The notes: a model not told the origin generated them from the letters alone. 64,000 bases of DNA from RUG11237 sp050874665 (GCA_050874665.1 JBNMLC010000004.1:1-64000); one strand, 5' to 3'; positions 7,017-17,262 are shown, counted from the first letter of the stretch. Program-made: numbers and translations.

Positions 7017-8198
7017 TTACAAATACTTCTTTAACACATCTACCTTGTCAAGCTTCTCCCAAGGTAAATCTAAATCGTTGCGTCCAAAATGACCGTATGC
7101 TGCCGTCTGTTTATAGATTGGGCGGCGAAGATTAAGCATCTTAATAATTCCTGCCGGACGTAAGTCAAAATTCTCACGGATAATTTCTACGATTTTTTCG
7201 TCTGATAACTTTCCAGTTCCGTTGGTGTCTACCATGATAGACATTGGCTGCGCTACACCAATAGCATAAGACAACTGAATTTCACATCTGTCAGCCAAGC
7301 CTGCAGCCACAATATTTTTAGCGACATAACGTGCTGCATAGGCTGCGGAACGATCCACCTTCGTGCAGTCTTTTCCTGAAAAAGCACCGCCACCATGTCT
7401 TGCAAATCCGCCATAAGTATCTACAATAATTTTACGTCCTGTTAAACCACTATCACCGTTTGGTCCTCCAATAACAAAACGTCCCGTTGGATTAATAAAG
7501 AAATTTGTTCTGTCATCTACTAGCTCTGATGGAAGAATCGGAGCAAACACATATTTCTTAATGTCCTCGTGTATCTGTTCCTGCGTTATATCCGGATCAT
7601 GCTGTGTAGATAATACTACAGAATTCAAATGAATCGGCTTTCCATTTTTATCATATTCTACTGTTACCTGGGTCTTTCCATCTGGTCTTAAATAGCTTAA
7701 TGTACCATTCTTACGAACTTCTGTCAGTCTTCTGGATAATTTATGTGCCAATGCAATTGGATATGGCATATATTCTTCAGTTTCATTCGTCGCAAACCCA
7801 AACATCATACCCTGATCACCGGCTCCGGTATCTAAGTCATCTTCTAATGCTCCTTCTCTTGCTTCTAATGCTTTATCAACGCCCATTGCAATATCCGGCG
7901 ATTGCTTGTCTAAAGCAACCATAACTGCACAGGTATTACCATCAAATCCTAATTTTGAGTCATTGTAACCGATTTCGCAAACTGTATCTCTTACAATCTG
8001 CTGAATATCTACATTTGCCTTTGTTGTAATTTCTCCCATAACCATGATAAATCCTGTGTTTGTCAATGTTTCACAGGCTACACGGCTCATTGGATCCTGT
8101 TCCAGCATAGCATCTAAAATTGCGTCCGACACTTGATCACATATCTTATCTGGATGTCCTTCTGTTACTGATTCAGATGTAAATAATAACTTTTCCAT
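7017..8198 (-). CDS. metK: S-adenosylmethionine synthetase
   Basis: 393 residues, the full family length. It makes S-adenosylmethionine from methionine and ATP in the cytoplasm. The three family signatures are present: ATP-site GHPDKICDQVSDAILDA near the N-terminus, hexapeptide GAGDQG (about residue 116) and the P-loop-like GGGAFSGKD (about 261). An intact GGAGGAACAA site precedes the ATG. The gene is controlled by a SAM-I riboswitch in its leader (8245-8390), a direct product feedback, and ends at a good hairpin terminator. It is monocistronic. Confidence 0.98.
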   Translation of the reverse strand: MEKLLFTSESVTEGHPDKICDQVSDAILDAMLEQDPMSRVACETLTNTGFIMVMGEITTKANVDIQQIVRDTVCEIGYNDSKLGFDGNTCAVMVALDKQSPDIAMGVDKALEAREGALEDDLDTGAGDQGMMFGFATNETEEYMPYPIALAHKLSRRLTEVRKNGTLSYLRPDGKTQVTVEYDKNGKPIHLNSVVLSTQHDPDITQEQIHEDIKKYVFAPILPSELVDDRTNFFINPTGRFVIGGPNGDSGLTGRKIIVDTYGGFARHGGGAFSGKDCTKVDRSAAYAARYVAKNIVAAGLADRCEIQLSYAIGVAQPMSIMVDTNGTGKLSDEKIVEIIRENFDLRPAGIIKMLNLRRPIYKQTAAYGHFGRNDLDLPWEKLDKVDVLKKYL

Positions 8199-8244
8199 TT
8201 GTTCCTCCTTGCCATTTTCATTTTCCTTAATGTTTTAATGTTTT

Positions 8245-8390
8245 AAAAAACCGAATCCCTGAAACATGAGGATTCGGTTTGTATCATCAAATCCTCTTAT
8301 TGTTCGATTGCTCGCTCAGGCTGGCACCTTCCAATACGGGGTTGCCGTGGCTTCACAGATCCTTTGTATCTCCACCACTCTGAATAAGAG
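8245..8390 (-). ncRNA. SAM-I (S-box) riboswitch with terminator
   Basis: Minus-strand leader of metK. The aptamer spans about 8390-8293: P1 strand CTCTTATTCAGAG, the S-box core GTGGTGGAGA, then GAAGCCACGGCAACC, GGTGCCA and the closing ATAAGAG. The expression platform is a GC-rich hairpin (ACCGAATCC / GGATTCGGT, 8280-8250) followed by a U-run. With SAM bound, the terminator forms and metK is shut off. A -35 TTGACT (8447-8442) with a weak -10 TAGTCT, 17 bp apart, lies upstream. Confidence 0.95.
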
Positions 8391-8489
8391 AAAATTGTCA
8401 TATTCAATTAGCATATTAAGACTACTACTTTTTATGATACTAGTCAAGTGATTTTTGACTATTTTTAAAATTTATTGCCGGTTTGCTGC

Positions 8490-9593
8490 CTACTCTTCTT
8501 CTAAGACAACGTCATTATCTACCTCGGATTCCTCTGACACATCTTCATCCTCGTATTCGTCAGCACTACTCTCTTCCTCTGTCACTTGTGCTTTCGCAAT
8601 AATGGCATCCGCAGCCTTCTGACGCAAATATTCTTCTTCCAGCTCGCCTTCTTCATAAGATTCCAGCAATTCTTCTTCTGTTTCTACTCCTATATATTCC
8701 ATACATGCTTTCTTATATTCAGCAAAGCCTTCTTCGTCAACTTCTAACTTTTCCTTATTTATAATATTAAGAATCACCATTTTTTCCTGAACACTGTACT
8801 CAGCTGCTTCCTGCAGGTCCTCTTCTGAAGCCATATCAGAAAGTTCCATTCCAAACATAGCTGCATAATTTTCATACATTTCTTTTACTTGATCATAAGC
8901 ACTATTTATAAGATTTTTCGGTAGCTTTTTAAACTCAGAACATTCTACTACCGCTGCAATTGCAGATTCTCTTAAATCGTCCTGGCTTGTTTCTTCGTTA
9001 TCAGCTTTTACTTGTGCACGAAAAGATTCTTCTAATTCGGCAACTGTACCATATTCTGTATTTTCTTTCACAAACGCATCATTATACTCCGGATATGTAG
9101 TTTTACATATCTTATCAATCGTTATGGTATAAGTAATCGCAACTTCTTCCTCGTCATCTCCCAGATAACTGCTTTCTACCGTAACAGTTTCTCCCGTCTT
9201 ATGTCCTACTAATGCTGTATCAATCTGAGCATCAAATTCTTCTTCTCCCACTGTAAGTTCTAATGTTCCATAATCCTCAGAATCAGAGCCTTCTGTTGCT
9301 GTTACTTCTACACTGACAAGGTCTCCTTTTTCTATCGCACGGTCTGTAACCTCCGACTGAACCTTGTATTCCTCCATAAATTCATCTTTTTTTGCAGCAA
9401 TATCATCTTCTGATATCTCCGTAATATATTTCGTCAGAGCAATCCCTTCATAATCTCCAAGGGTTGCATAGCTTTCTGCCATCTCTGCTGTGATTTCCAC
9501 ATCTGATGTCTCTTTCTCTTTACTGCTTCCACATGCTGCCAGTGCCATAACACTCATCATCAATACTGCAATTGCTTTATATCTTCGTTTCAT
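8490..9593 (-). CDS. trigger-factor-like peptidyl-prolyl isomerase lipoprotein
   Basis: 367 residues from the ATG at 9593, which has AGGAGGAACAT directly before it; the longer frame upstream has no site. A lipoprotein signal ends in the lipobox LAAC, so the mature protein is tethered outside the membrane. The next part resembles the FKBP-type isomerase domain of trigger factor (about residues 75-170) and the rest the helical trigger-factor C-terminal arms. The ribosome-binding N-domain is absent. The role is probably folding of secreted proteins, as for PrsA. The last 30 residues are almost all Glu, Asp and Ser, an unusual acidic tail. Confidence 0.8.
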   Translation of the reverse strand: MKRRYKAIAVLMMSVMALAACGSSKEKETSDVEITAEMAESYATLGDYEGIALTKYITEISEDDIAAKKDEFMEEYKVQSEVTDRAIEKGDLVSVEVTATEGSDSEDYGTLELTVGEEEFDAQIDTALVGHKTGETVTVESSYLGDDEEEVAITYTITIDKICKTTYPEYNDAFVKENTEYGTVAELEESFRAQVKADNEETSQDDLRESAIAAVVECSEFKKLPKNLINSAYDQVKEMYENYAAMFGMELSDMASEEDLQEAAEYSVQEKMVILNIINKEKLEVDEEGFAEYKKACMEYIGVETEEELLESYEEGELEEEYLRQKAADAIIAKAQVTEEESSADEYEDEDVSEESEVDNDVVLEEE

Positions 9594-9732
9594 ATGTTCC
9601 TCCTTTTTTTTAATCAACACTCTAATAGAGTACCATACTTTTGACAAAAAATCTTTTAAAATTTTGTGAAATTTTATTTTAAAGAATTCTTTCAATTCCG
9701 TTATTTTTAATTACTTTTCTTTTTTCCTATGA

Positions 9733-9738
9733 TATAAT
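9733..9738 (+). promoter_or_regulatory. extended -10 promoter of the HD-GYP gene
   Basis: TGATATAAT gives a TGN-extended -10, 47 bp before the ATG. The -35 region is poor. The GATTGGAGGT ribosome site follows. Confidence 0.45.
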
Positions 9739-9785
9739 TAATTGTTAGATACTATATAATATTAATTTGCGATTGGAGGTAATGT

Positions 9786-10862
9786 ATGAAGGTTTTATCT
9801 GTTTCTCAATTAAAAGCAGGTATGGTTTTATCTGATGATATTTATATTTTTGGAAATAAGCTTTTACTTCCAAAAGATACAGAACTTACTGACTATATGA
9901 TTAATAAACTTACTTTTTATGCTATTACCGATGTAAAAGTCAAAGATTCTACTATTTCAAAAACAGCAGCTTTTACCTCAGAACCGATTGAGTCTTATTC
10001 AAAACGTTTAAAACATTCTCCGGAGTTCAAAGCATTTAAAGAAGAATTTTTTAGGAATCTTTATTCATTAAAAACAGAATTTCTAGATATTACTAATAAA
10101 GATGGTAAAATTCGCCCAAGTGATTTTTTACGCAGAATTGATTCTATTATTGAAAGTGCAGGCAGCAAAAGTGTCTTTGATATGCTTCACTGCATGCGTG
10201 AATATGACGACTCCACTTTTGTTCATGCCTTAAATACTGCACTAATCTGTCATGCTTTTGGCCACTGGTTAGATATGAATGATGCAGATATTAATGCCCT
10301 TACATTATCCGGGCTTTTACATGACATTGGGAAGATTCGGGTTTCTGATACAATTATTAAGAAAAACGGAAGCCTTTCTTCTGCAGAGCGCACTCTAATG
10401 CAGGCACATACAACTTATGGGTATGAAATTTTAAAAAATCAGGATATTGATGAGCGAATTAAACTTACTGCACTGATGCATCATGAACGTTGTGATGGTA
10501 CAGGTTATCCAAAAGCTTATCGCACCTCACAAATTACAGATTTTGCGAAAATTGTAGGTATTGTTTCTGAATATGATTCTCTTACCAGTGCACGCCCTTA
10601 TCGCGATGCCCTCTGTCCTTTTGACGTAATTAAGGAATTTGAATTAGAAGGATTACAAAAATTCGAAACCCGTTACATACTTACATTTTTAGAGCATGTT
10701 TCTAATGCATTTATCAATAATACGGTTCTTCTAAGCAATAATGAATCTGCAGAAGTAATTATGATTAATAAGCAGTTTTTATCCAGACCGATTGTGAAGA
10801 GTGGACAAAATTTTATTGATCTATCACAAACAAACGATATTTATATTAAGGCTGTTATCTAA
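9786..10862 (+). CDS. HD-GYP domain cyclic-di-GMP phosphodiesterase
   Basis: 358 residues, cytoplasmic. Residues about 1-50 form the small domain often found before HD-GYP in Clostridia (LKAGMVLSDDIY). The HD-GYP domain spans about 140-310: metal ligands in HDIGK (about 179), a distal His in LMQAHTTYG, and the diagnostic HHERCDGTGYP (about 232), all intact. Such enzymes hydrolyse c-di-GMP and often favour motility over surface attachment, which fits a genome with flagella and Tad pili. The gene stands alone between a promoter and a bidirectional terminator. Confidence 0.9.
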   Translation: MKVLSVSQLKAGMVLSDDIYIFGNKLLLPKDTELTDYMINKLTFYAITDVKVKDSTISKTAAFTSEPIESYSKRLKHSPEFKAFKEEFFRNLYSLKTEFLDITNKDGKIRPSDFLRRIDSIIESAGSKSVFDMLHCMREYDDSTFVHALNTALICHAFGHWLDMNDADINALTLSGLLHDIGKIRVSDTIIKKNGSLSSAERTLMQAHTTYGYEILKNQDIDERIKLTALMHHERCDGTGYPKAYRTSQITDFAKIVGIVSEYDSLTSARPYRDALCPFDVIKEFELEGLQKFETRYILTFLEHVSNAFINNTVLLSNNESAEVIMINKQFLSRPIVKSGQNFIDLSQTNDIYIKAVI

Positions 10863-10869
10863 ATACAGC

Positions 10870-10907
10870 AAAAAGGGACTTCCACTATTGTGAAAGTCCC
10901 TCTTTTA
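10870..10907. terminator. bidirectional terminator
   Basis: Stem AGGGACTT/AAAGTCCCT with T-rich flanks on both sides, between the convergent HD-GYP gene and the large surface-protein gene. Confidence 0.8.
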
Positions 10908-10926
10908 CTCTTACTACTGCTTATGA

Positions 10927-13900
10927 CTAATTTCCCTCATCTTCATTTTCCGTGTTATCAATAAATTCTGTGTTTTGCCTATAAACAATATCAAATACTT
11001 TACTATAATCTGTACCTGTTAATGTAACCTTTAACTTAATTCCTTCTTCTGTTTTTATCACCTCTGACTCAATGCCTTCGCCCATAGTAAAGAAAGCATT
11101 TTCGCCAAGCGCCTCCTGTGATCCTTCTACATATATATAATTACTACTGCCGTACCACTCAAGAATCTTATTTTCGCCATCTTCAACATTGAGCGGATAC
11201 AAGGAGGTAAAATCCTGATCATATCTTAAATCATATTCTATTGAAATATCTTCTGCGTTTTTCAATAGAATAGTTAATACATTATTATTGATATCTTCTG
11301 TATTCAACTCATAAGTTACTCCATCCGGCACGATTACTTCAAGATTTTCACTAATGTTTTCATTGAGTCCGGTTGCATAAATCATTTTGCTTCCATGATT
11401 AATATCCGTCTTAAAACTATAATTATCCTTGTCTTTTATATCGATAAGATATGGTTCATCTACTTTTCGCACATATTTTACATAACAGATGCTGCTCTTA
11501 TCTCCATAAGACATTTCTATCTTTTTAGCAAAACCTTCAACATCAGATTCCTTGATTTCTGCCTTTGCCTCCTTTGCTTTTGCTATAATTGCAAAAGAAT
11601 CACTTAATGTTTCCTTGCCTCCTTGAATTACCAGATATGGACCATCGTTCACGCCGCCCCAGCCATAATAATTCCAGTATAATATAGTATTGTCGGCATC
11701 TGAAACTTCTACAACCTTAAATGCATTATCACTTATGGAATATTTTACATAATAAATTTGTGCATATTTGTCATAACTGATAATTACTTTCTTTACATAA
11801 CCATCTTTGTCTGACTCTTCCACAGTTACCGTAGGGCGATTATCTCTTGGAATAACCTGAAGATTATCTCCCAGTGTTTCCCTATAACCTTCCAGGTACA
11901 ATTCTTTGTAGTCTTCATTTTCCACTTCCTCTACCCAGTAGCTTAAGTTTTTATCCGATTCTTCTGTTACAACACCAATGTCAAAAAGTGTATCAATATT
12001 CTGAGCATATACTACATAATATACTTTATAATATCCACCTTTTCCAGTTACAGTTATTTCCTGTGAATATTCGCCATCTGTGAGGTTTTTAATAGCAACT
12101 GTACTGTCAGAATTAACCTCTACATTATACTCTGGAATGTTTTCCGTTAATCCATCAATGTATATTACATTATCTCCTTCTCTTTTATAGTCCCAAATAT
12201 CGTTTCCATTAATTCTGTGGATATCTACTGAATCTTCAAATTCCTCTATTTGAGAATCCAAGTTTTCTTTTCCTTGTACTATTTCAGAAGCATCATTTGA
12301 AGTTTCATATATTTTCTGCGCTTCTTGAATTTTTTGTGTAAATTCTTCATGAATGGTTTCATCCGTTACAAACTCTAAGATTTTGTTTGCTTTTTCAATG
12401 GAATCCAATAACTGCATCTTTTTTAAGGCTACTATATCCCTACCAATAAGCTCTAACTCATCGTTCCATTTGCCCATCGTATTTACTTCTGTTAAAGTGT
12501 CTTCTATCGCATTATATTTACATACATACCATAAATTTCCCGGTTGATTTGGCACATTATAGGTAGCTTTTAAGCGGTTTCCTTTATACACTTCCACAGT
12601 TGCACTTGATTTTCCCATTTGTTCAGAATCCCAATCATATCTATTGGTATAGTCATGTACATAAAATCTATATTCGCCTGCTTCCTTTAAATAGATGGTA
12701 GAAGTTTCTGGTCCTTCCCATGTGGTATCATCCACATCCAAGTCTGCACACTGAATTGTTTCTCCTTCGTTCATTACACTATAAGTACGATTGCTGAACC
12801 ATGTATGGAACTCACCTTTGCCCTGATATGCAGGACCTATCAAATGAGAATCAAGATCGGCTGAAGCTCCACTTTCCTGATCCCCCCATCTTAACACAAA
12901 TCGAACCTGCTCATTTCCAATTACCGCAGTAATTGTGCTATTTTTAATATTATTTTCATTTGGTAACACTAAAGCGTTAAACTTTGTGGTAATATAAGTT
13001 TCTTCCACTCCTTCTCTATAGTCAATGACTTGAACTGTATACTGTCCTGCAGGTAAATTTTCAAAGGAATAAGCTCCTTCTTCATTGGTTACTGTCTCTT
13101 TCAAATATTCTCCGGAAACATTGTTCTTTCCGGCACGTATTCTAACAGTAATTCCTTCCACCACCGGTTTTCCGTCCTGTGCATTATACAATACCCCGGA
13201 AAGATTTCCCGCTGCTGCTTCTCCCTCTTTTATCATATAAATCATTTCTGCTACATAATTAGAAGAGCCATTATTTGTCAAAACTATAGTTTCTATTACA
13301 TTCTGATACGCTTCTTTTTGTACCAGTAAAATATAATTTCCTATCGCAACATCTGCAATCTGATATTCTCCGGCACTTTCTGTTTTACCTTTATACTCAC
13401 AATCCTGTATGTAATCTTCCACGTTAGACGCTGTAATCTGTGCATTGTATGGTATTAAATATACATTTGCGCCTTCTATGGCTTCTGAAGAATTTTCCAT
13501 TACTTTTCCAGTTACAGTTATTTTTTTCGTATTTGAATCCGTTTGCGAACCTTGATTCTGCCCTACTAAAAATTCTATATCTCCGGTAAGTTCAATCGTA
13601 ATTTGAATTCTTCCCAATCCTACTATATTTGGCATATTATCTCTGGAATCTGCAGATACCTCTGTCTCTTCCGCACCATCTAAGACCTGCAACTGAATTC
13701 GGCTTCTTACGGTAAGCATCAGTTTTTCGCTAGATACAATAGAAGAATTCTCTGCTAATGTGGTAGCATTGACTGCAATGACTCCATTAGAAGTTCCTCC
13801 AATAGATAACTCTGCTTTTGTATTCAACGTAATACCTGCAATCTGTCCATTATTTAACAGTTTTAAATGCTCCGCTCCTTCTACGAGGTAGATATAACTA

Positions 13901-15567
13901 ACTGCCCCTTCTGCAATCTGAACTGTACCTGTAGATGCACCGTAATAAATGGTATTTCCTTCTGTTTTTTCCACAAAAGTATTTTCTCCTACAGATTCTA
14001 CTTTGATACTTTTAAAGGTTGCTGCATTTTCAATATGAGCTTCTTTGGCATTTACAATCAATGCTGTATCTGCATAATTTCCTTCCGGAATATCTATCGT
14101 TACAGCTTCTTGTGTTTCGATTTTTAATATCTGAAGTCCTTCTGTCTGCAACGCAGCATTTAATTCTTCCTGTGTTCCAACAGTTTTTATAACTCCGGCT
14201 TCCTGTACAACGATTTTACATTCCTTTTGAATTCCACCATCTTTGGTTGTAACTGTAATATTCGCTGTTCCGGCAGAAACAGCTTTCACCAGACCTGTTT
14301 CTGTTACTGTTGCCACGGTCTCATTATCGGTGTTATAGAATACCTTTCGTTCATTTGACGTTATTGGCATAACAGTAGCTTCTATCTGTTTTTCTTCCCC
14401 GACTAATAATGTTGCTTCTGTAAGATTTAGTTCTAAATTCTGAACTTTTGTTCCCACTGTCAACTCTATCTCTTCGGTGATTTTATTTCCTTCTTCATCT
14501 GTAGCTGTTACAGTGATTGTAACACTTCCGTTTTTAATTGCTTGAACCACACCATTATCGTCCACGGTAGCACATTCTTCTTTATTACTCTTATACTCTA
14601 ATTTTTTAATTTCTGTGCCCTTTGGAACTGCCTGTACAATTAATTTTTCTGTTTTTCCTACTTCCAGAACACTGGCACCACTCTCTGTCTGAATCGTAAT
14701 ACCTCTTAATTTGCTCTGTACCTCTATATTACAGGTAGCTTCTTTTTTCCCATCTTCTGTTACTACCTTTACCGTTGCTTTTCCAGGTGCTTTTGCAGTT
14801 ACTTTTCCCTGCTGTGTAACACTAACTACATCTTCACCGGAAACAACTGAAAATTTTACGTTTTTATTGGTAGCATTTTCAGGAACGACTGCTACTGTCA
14901 GTTGTTTTTCTTCCTCTAATGCCATCACAAGATTTTGTGGTGTAAGGCTGACTCCTGTTACCCCTATTACTTGTGTGCCGGCTTCTTTTTTCTTAACCGT
15001 TACTTTTACAGTTGTTTTCTTCTTGCTTCCATCTTTTGCCTTTACCGTAATAGTGGTATTTCCTTCTTTTTTAGCCGTTATCTTTCCTTTAGAACTTACT
15101 GTTGCAATACCCTTATTACTGCTCTCATAAATTAACTTTTTATTTGAGGCTTTCGAAGGTGAAATGACTGCCTGAATCTGTGCAGATTTCCCTTCATACA
15201 GCGTAACGCTTTTCTCCTTTACTGTAATTTTACTAATCGGTTCTCCTACGGTTATTTTGCATACCGCTTTTAATTTTGTACCACTTACCTTAGCTGTAAT
15301 TTTCGTAGTTCCTTTTTTCTTTCCAGTTACTTTTCCTTTATTGGTCACAGTTGCAATTTTTTTATTACTGCTGCTCCACGTTACCTTTTTGTTTTTTGCT
15401 TTTACTGTTGCTTTCAGTGTTACACTTTTTCCTTTTTTCAAAGTATACTCTGAATAATTCAAAGTTACACCTTTAGCATTTGTCTCTGCCTCGACCTTTG
15501 TATTACTTCCCATAACCAGGCAAAATACAAGTGCCATTAACAATATTTTTTTAATTTGTTTCCCCAT
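10927..15567 (-). CDS. large secreted multi-domain Ig-like (Big_2) surface protein
   Basis: 1546 residues with a signal peptide cut near residue 27. About five Big_2 Ig-like domains follow (residues 30-455; recurring KVTWSSSNKKIATV and GKVTGKKKGTTKITA patterns), then a region of unclear fold (460-680), one or two carboxypeptidase-regulatory-like beta domains (about 690-880), a YfaP/DUF2135-like domain (DLDSHLIGP, about 890-1040), a short helical stretch, and about five C-terminal repeats of roughly 90 residues built round motifs such as YLEGYRETLGDNLQV. No LPXTG or membrane anchor is visible, so wall attachment is unexplained. The likely role is adhesion or surface structure. It is transcribed alone. 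Confidence 0.8.
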   Translation of the reverse strand: MGKQIKKILLMALVFCLVMGSNTKVEAETNAKGVTLNYSEYTLKKGKSVTLKATVKAKNKKVTWSSSNKKIATVTNKGKVTGKKKGTTKITAKVSGTKLKAVCKITVGEPISKITVKEKSVTLYEGKSAQIQAVISPSKASNKKLIYESSNKGIATVSSKGKITAKKEGNTTITVKAKDGSKKKTTVKVTVKKKEAGTQVIGVTGVSLTPQNLVMALEEEKQLTVAVVPENATNKNVKFSVVSGEDVVSVTQQGKVTAKAPGKATVKVVTEDGKKEATCNIEVQSKLRGITIQTESGASVLEVGKTEKLIVQAVPKGTEIKKLEYKSNKEECATVDDNGVVQAIKNGSVTITVTATDEEGNKITEEIELTVGTKVQNLELNLTEATLLVGEEKQIEATVMPITSNERKVFYNTDNETVATVTETGLVKAVSAGTANITVTTKDGGIQKECKIVVQEAGVIKTVGTQEELNAALQTEGLQILKIETQEAVTIDIPEGNYADTALIVNAKEAHIENAATFKSIKVESVGENTFVEKTEGNTIYYGASTGTVQIAEGAVSYIYLVEGAEHLKLLNNGQIAGITLNTKAELSIGGTSNGVIAVNATTLAENSSIVSSEKLMLTVRSRIQLQVLDGAEETEVSADSRDNMPNIVGLGRIQITIELTGDIEFLVGQNQGSQTDSNTKKITVTGKVMENSSEAIEGANVYLIPYNAQITASNVEDYIQDCEYKGKTESAGEYQIADVAIGNYILLVQKEAYQNVIETIVLTNNGSSNYVAEMIYMIKEGEAAAGNLSGVLYNAQDGKPVVEGITVRIRAGKNNVSGEYLKETVTNEEGAYSFENLPAGQYTVQVIDYREGVEETYITTKFNALVLPNENNIKNSTITAVIGNEQVRFVLRWGDQESGASADLDSHLIGPAYQGKGEFHTWFSNRTYSVMNEGETIQCADLDVDDTTWEGPETSTIYLKEAGEYRFYVHDYTNRYDWDSEQMGKSSATVEVYKGNRLKATYNVPNQPGNLWYVCKYNAIEDTLTEVNTMGKWNDELELIGRDIVALKKMQLLDSIEKANKILEFVTDETIHEEFTQKIQEAQKIYETSNDASEIVQGKENLDSQIEEFEDSVDIHRINGNDIWDYKREGDNVIYIDGLTENIPEYNVEVNSDSTVAIKNLTDGEYSQEITVTGKGGYYKVYYVVYAQNIDTLFDIGVVTEESDKNLSYWVEEVENEDYKELYLEGYRETLGDNLQVIPRDNRPTVTVEESDKDGYVKKVIISYDKYAQIYYVKYSISDNAFKVVEVSDADNTILYWNYYGWGGVNDGPYLVIQGGKETLSDSFAIIAKAKEAKAEIKESDVEGFAKKIEMSYGDKSSICYVKYVRKVDEPYLIDIKDKDNYSFKTDINHGSKMIYATGLNENISENLEVIVPDGVTYELNTEDINNNVLTILLKNAEDISIEYDLRYDQDFTSLYPLNVEDGENKILEWYGSSNYIYVEGSQEALGENAFFTMGEGIESEVIKTEEGIKLKVTLTGTDYSKVFDIVYRQNTEFIDNTENEDEGN

Positions 15568-15727
15568 ATTGTTACATCCTTTCTCCTATTTTACTCATCA
15601 TTATATAAATTGTGACATTTTAATTTTAACCCAATCCTTTCATTTTGTTCAATGGCAAAACTATAGAATTTTCTGCCAATTATTCAGTATTTTGCATAGA
15701 AAAGCAATATTTTCAGTAAATAAAATA

Positions 15728-15777
15728 ATAGCCAATACAAATTTCTATCCACAAAAACAGGAATTTGTATCGGCTAT
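15728..15777 (-). terminator. murA terminator
   Basis: A 16 bp near-perfect stem (ATAGCCAATACAAATT against AATTTGTATCGGCTAT, with one G-U pair) followed on the minus strand by ATTATTTTATTT. The rest of 15568-15812 contains only AT-rich sequence and the leader of the surface-protein gene. Confidence 0.65.
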
Positions 15778-15812
15778 ATACCTCGAAAATAGCAACCATT
15801 TAATATTATCTA

Positions 15813-17105
15813 TTATCCAACCTTTAAAGTAAACTTCTGAATTTCATTCTCACTGCTGACTTTTTCTATCTGCGCTCCCAAAGCTCTTAGCTTTTCTTCA
15901 AAACATTCATATCCTCTCTGAATGTATACAATATCATCTACTACTGTAATTCCCTCTGCTGCAAGCCCGGCTATAACCAGTGCTGCCCCGGCTCTTAAAT
16001 CCGGTGCACTTACTCTTGCTCCAGTATATTTTGAAACACCATTAATAATAGCTGTATTTCCCTCTACCTTAATATCGCCACCCATACGTGCCAATTCGTC
16101 CACGTATTTAAAACGATTTTCAAAAATACTTTCTGTTACTATACTTGTACCTTCAGAAAGACCTAAAGTTACCGCTATCTGTGGCTGCATATCTGTAGGA
16201 TACCCCGGATATGGCAATGTTTTAACATGTGTATGCTGCAAAGGCTTAGAAGAAACAACTCTTACCGCATCATCAAATTCTTCTACTTCGCAACCAATTT
16301 CCAAGAGTTTTGCTGAAGTAGCCTCTAAATGCTTCGGAATAACATTTTTTACCGTTACGTCTCCTTTTGTGGCTGCCGCAGCAAACATAAATGTTCCTGC
16401 TTCAATCTGATCAGGAATAATCGAATACTCTGTCTTATGTAACTTCTCTACACCCTTGATTCGGATTACATCCGTACCGGCACCTTTAATGTTCGCACCC
16501 ATACTGTTCAAAAAGTTTGCGACATCTACAACATGAGGTTCTTTTGCTGCATTTTCAATAATTGTATTCCCTTTTGCCAATGCAGCAACCATCATAATAT
16601 TTATAGTTGCGCCTACGGTTACCACATCCAGATAAATGTGATTTCCTATCAATTCTTCCGCTTCTGTAATAATAAGACCATGTTCAATTCTTACCTCAGC
16701 CCCCAGTGCCCGAAAACCTTTGATATGCTGGTCAATCGGTCGGCTACCAATATTACAGCCTCCCGGCAACGCTACTTCTGCTTTTTTATATTTTCCCAGT
16801 AATGCCCCTAAAAGATAATACGAAGCTCGTATTTTTTTAATGTATTCGTATTCAATATTCACGTCACGAATCATTGAACCATTAATTTTTACTGTATGTC
16901 TGTCAATTCTTTCTACTATGGCACCAATTCCTTCAATTGCCTGTAATAAGACATTGATATCCCGTACATCTGGAAGATTATCTATATATACTGTTTCGTC
17001 TGACATAATTGCTGCTGCCAATATCGCAAGAGCCGCATTTTTAGCACCGCCAATTTTTACTTCTCCAACTAATGGATTGCCGCCTTTAATAACGTATTGT
17101 TCCAT
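15813..17105 (-). CDS. murA: UDP-N-acetylglucosamine 1-carboxyvinyltransferase
   Basis: 430 residues, the full family length. It catalyses the first committed step of peptidoglycan synthesis, transfer of enolpyruvate from PEP to UDP-GlcNAc, in the cytoplasm. It begins with the typical KGGNPLVGEVKIGGAKNAAL. The catalytic cysteine, the site of fosfomycin attack, is present in LPGGCNIGSRPIDQH (about residue 118), so this copy should be active and fosfomycin-sensitive. It is transcribed alone, downstream of a cell-wall endopeptidase and separated from it by a terminator. Confidence 0.97.
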   Translation of the reverse strand: MEQYVIKGGNPLVGEVKIGGAKNAALAILAAAIMSDETVYIDNLPDVRDINVLLQAIEGIGAIVERIDRHTVKINGSMIRDVNIEYEYIKKIRASYYLLGALLGKYKKAEVALPGGCNIGSRPIDQHIKGFRALGAEVRIEHGLIITEAEELIGNHIYLDVVTVGATINIMMVAALAKGNTIIENAAKEPHVVDVANFLNSMGANIKGAGTDVIRIKGVEKLHKTEYSIIPDQIEAGTFMFAAAATKGDVTVKNVIPKHLEATSAKLLEIGCEVEEFDDAVRVVSSKPLQHTHVKTLPYPGYPTDMQPQIAVTLGLSEGTSIVTESIFENRFKYVDELARMGGDIKVEGNTAIINGVSKYTGARVSAPDLRAGAALVIAGLAAEGITVVDDIVYIQRGYECFEEKLRALGAQIEKVSSENEIQKFTLKVG

Positions 17106-17221
17106 TACACACCTCTATATTATTCTATACTTATTTTTATTTGAATTTCCGATAAATATGCCATATTTCATTATATCATAAACGCCTTATTTGTAAACCT
17201 GAAATTTTTCAAAAAAATAAC

Positions 17222-17260
17222 GAAAAATATGGCAGAAGAGCAACAATCTTCTGCCATATT
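17222..17260 (-). terminator. terminator after the M23 endopeptidase gene
   Basis: A 14 bp perfect stem AATATGGCAGAAGA/TCTTCTGCCATATT with a 7 nt loop, followed by TTTTCGTTATTTTTT on the minus strand. Confidence 0.85.
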
Positions 17261-17262
17261 GT

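Noticed and set aside
14711..15130. Plus-strand frame of 139 codons inside the surface protein gene
   Set aside because: It is opposite to the Big_2 repeats; the Ser/Thr/Val/Phe-rich reading is the mirror of Lys/Thr/Val codons.
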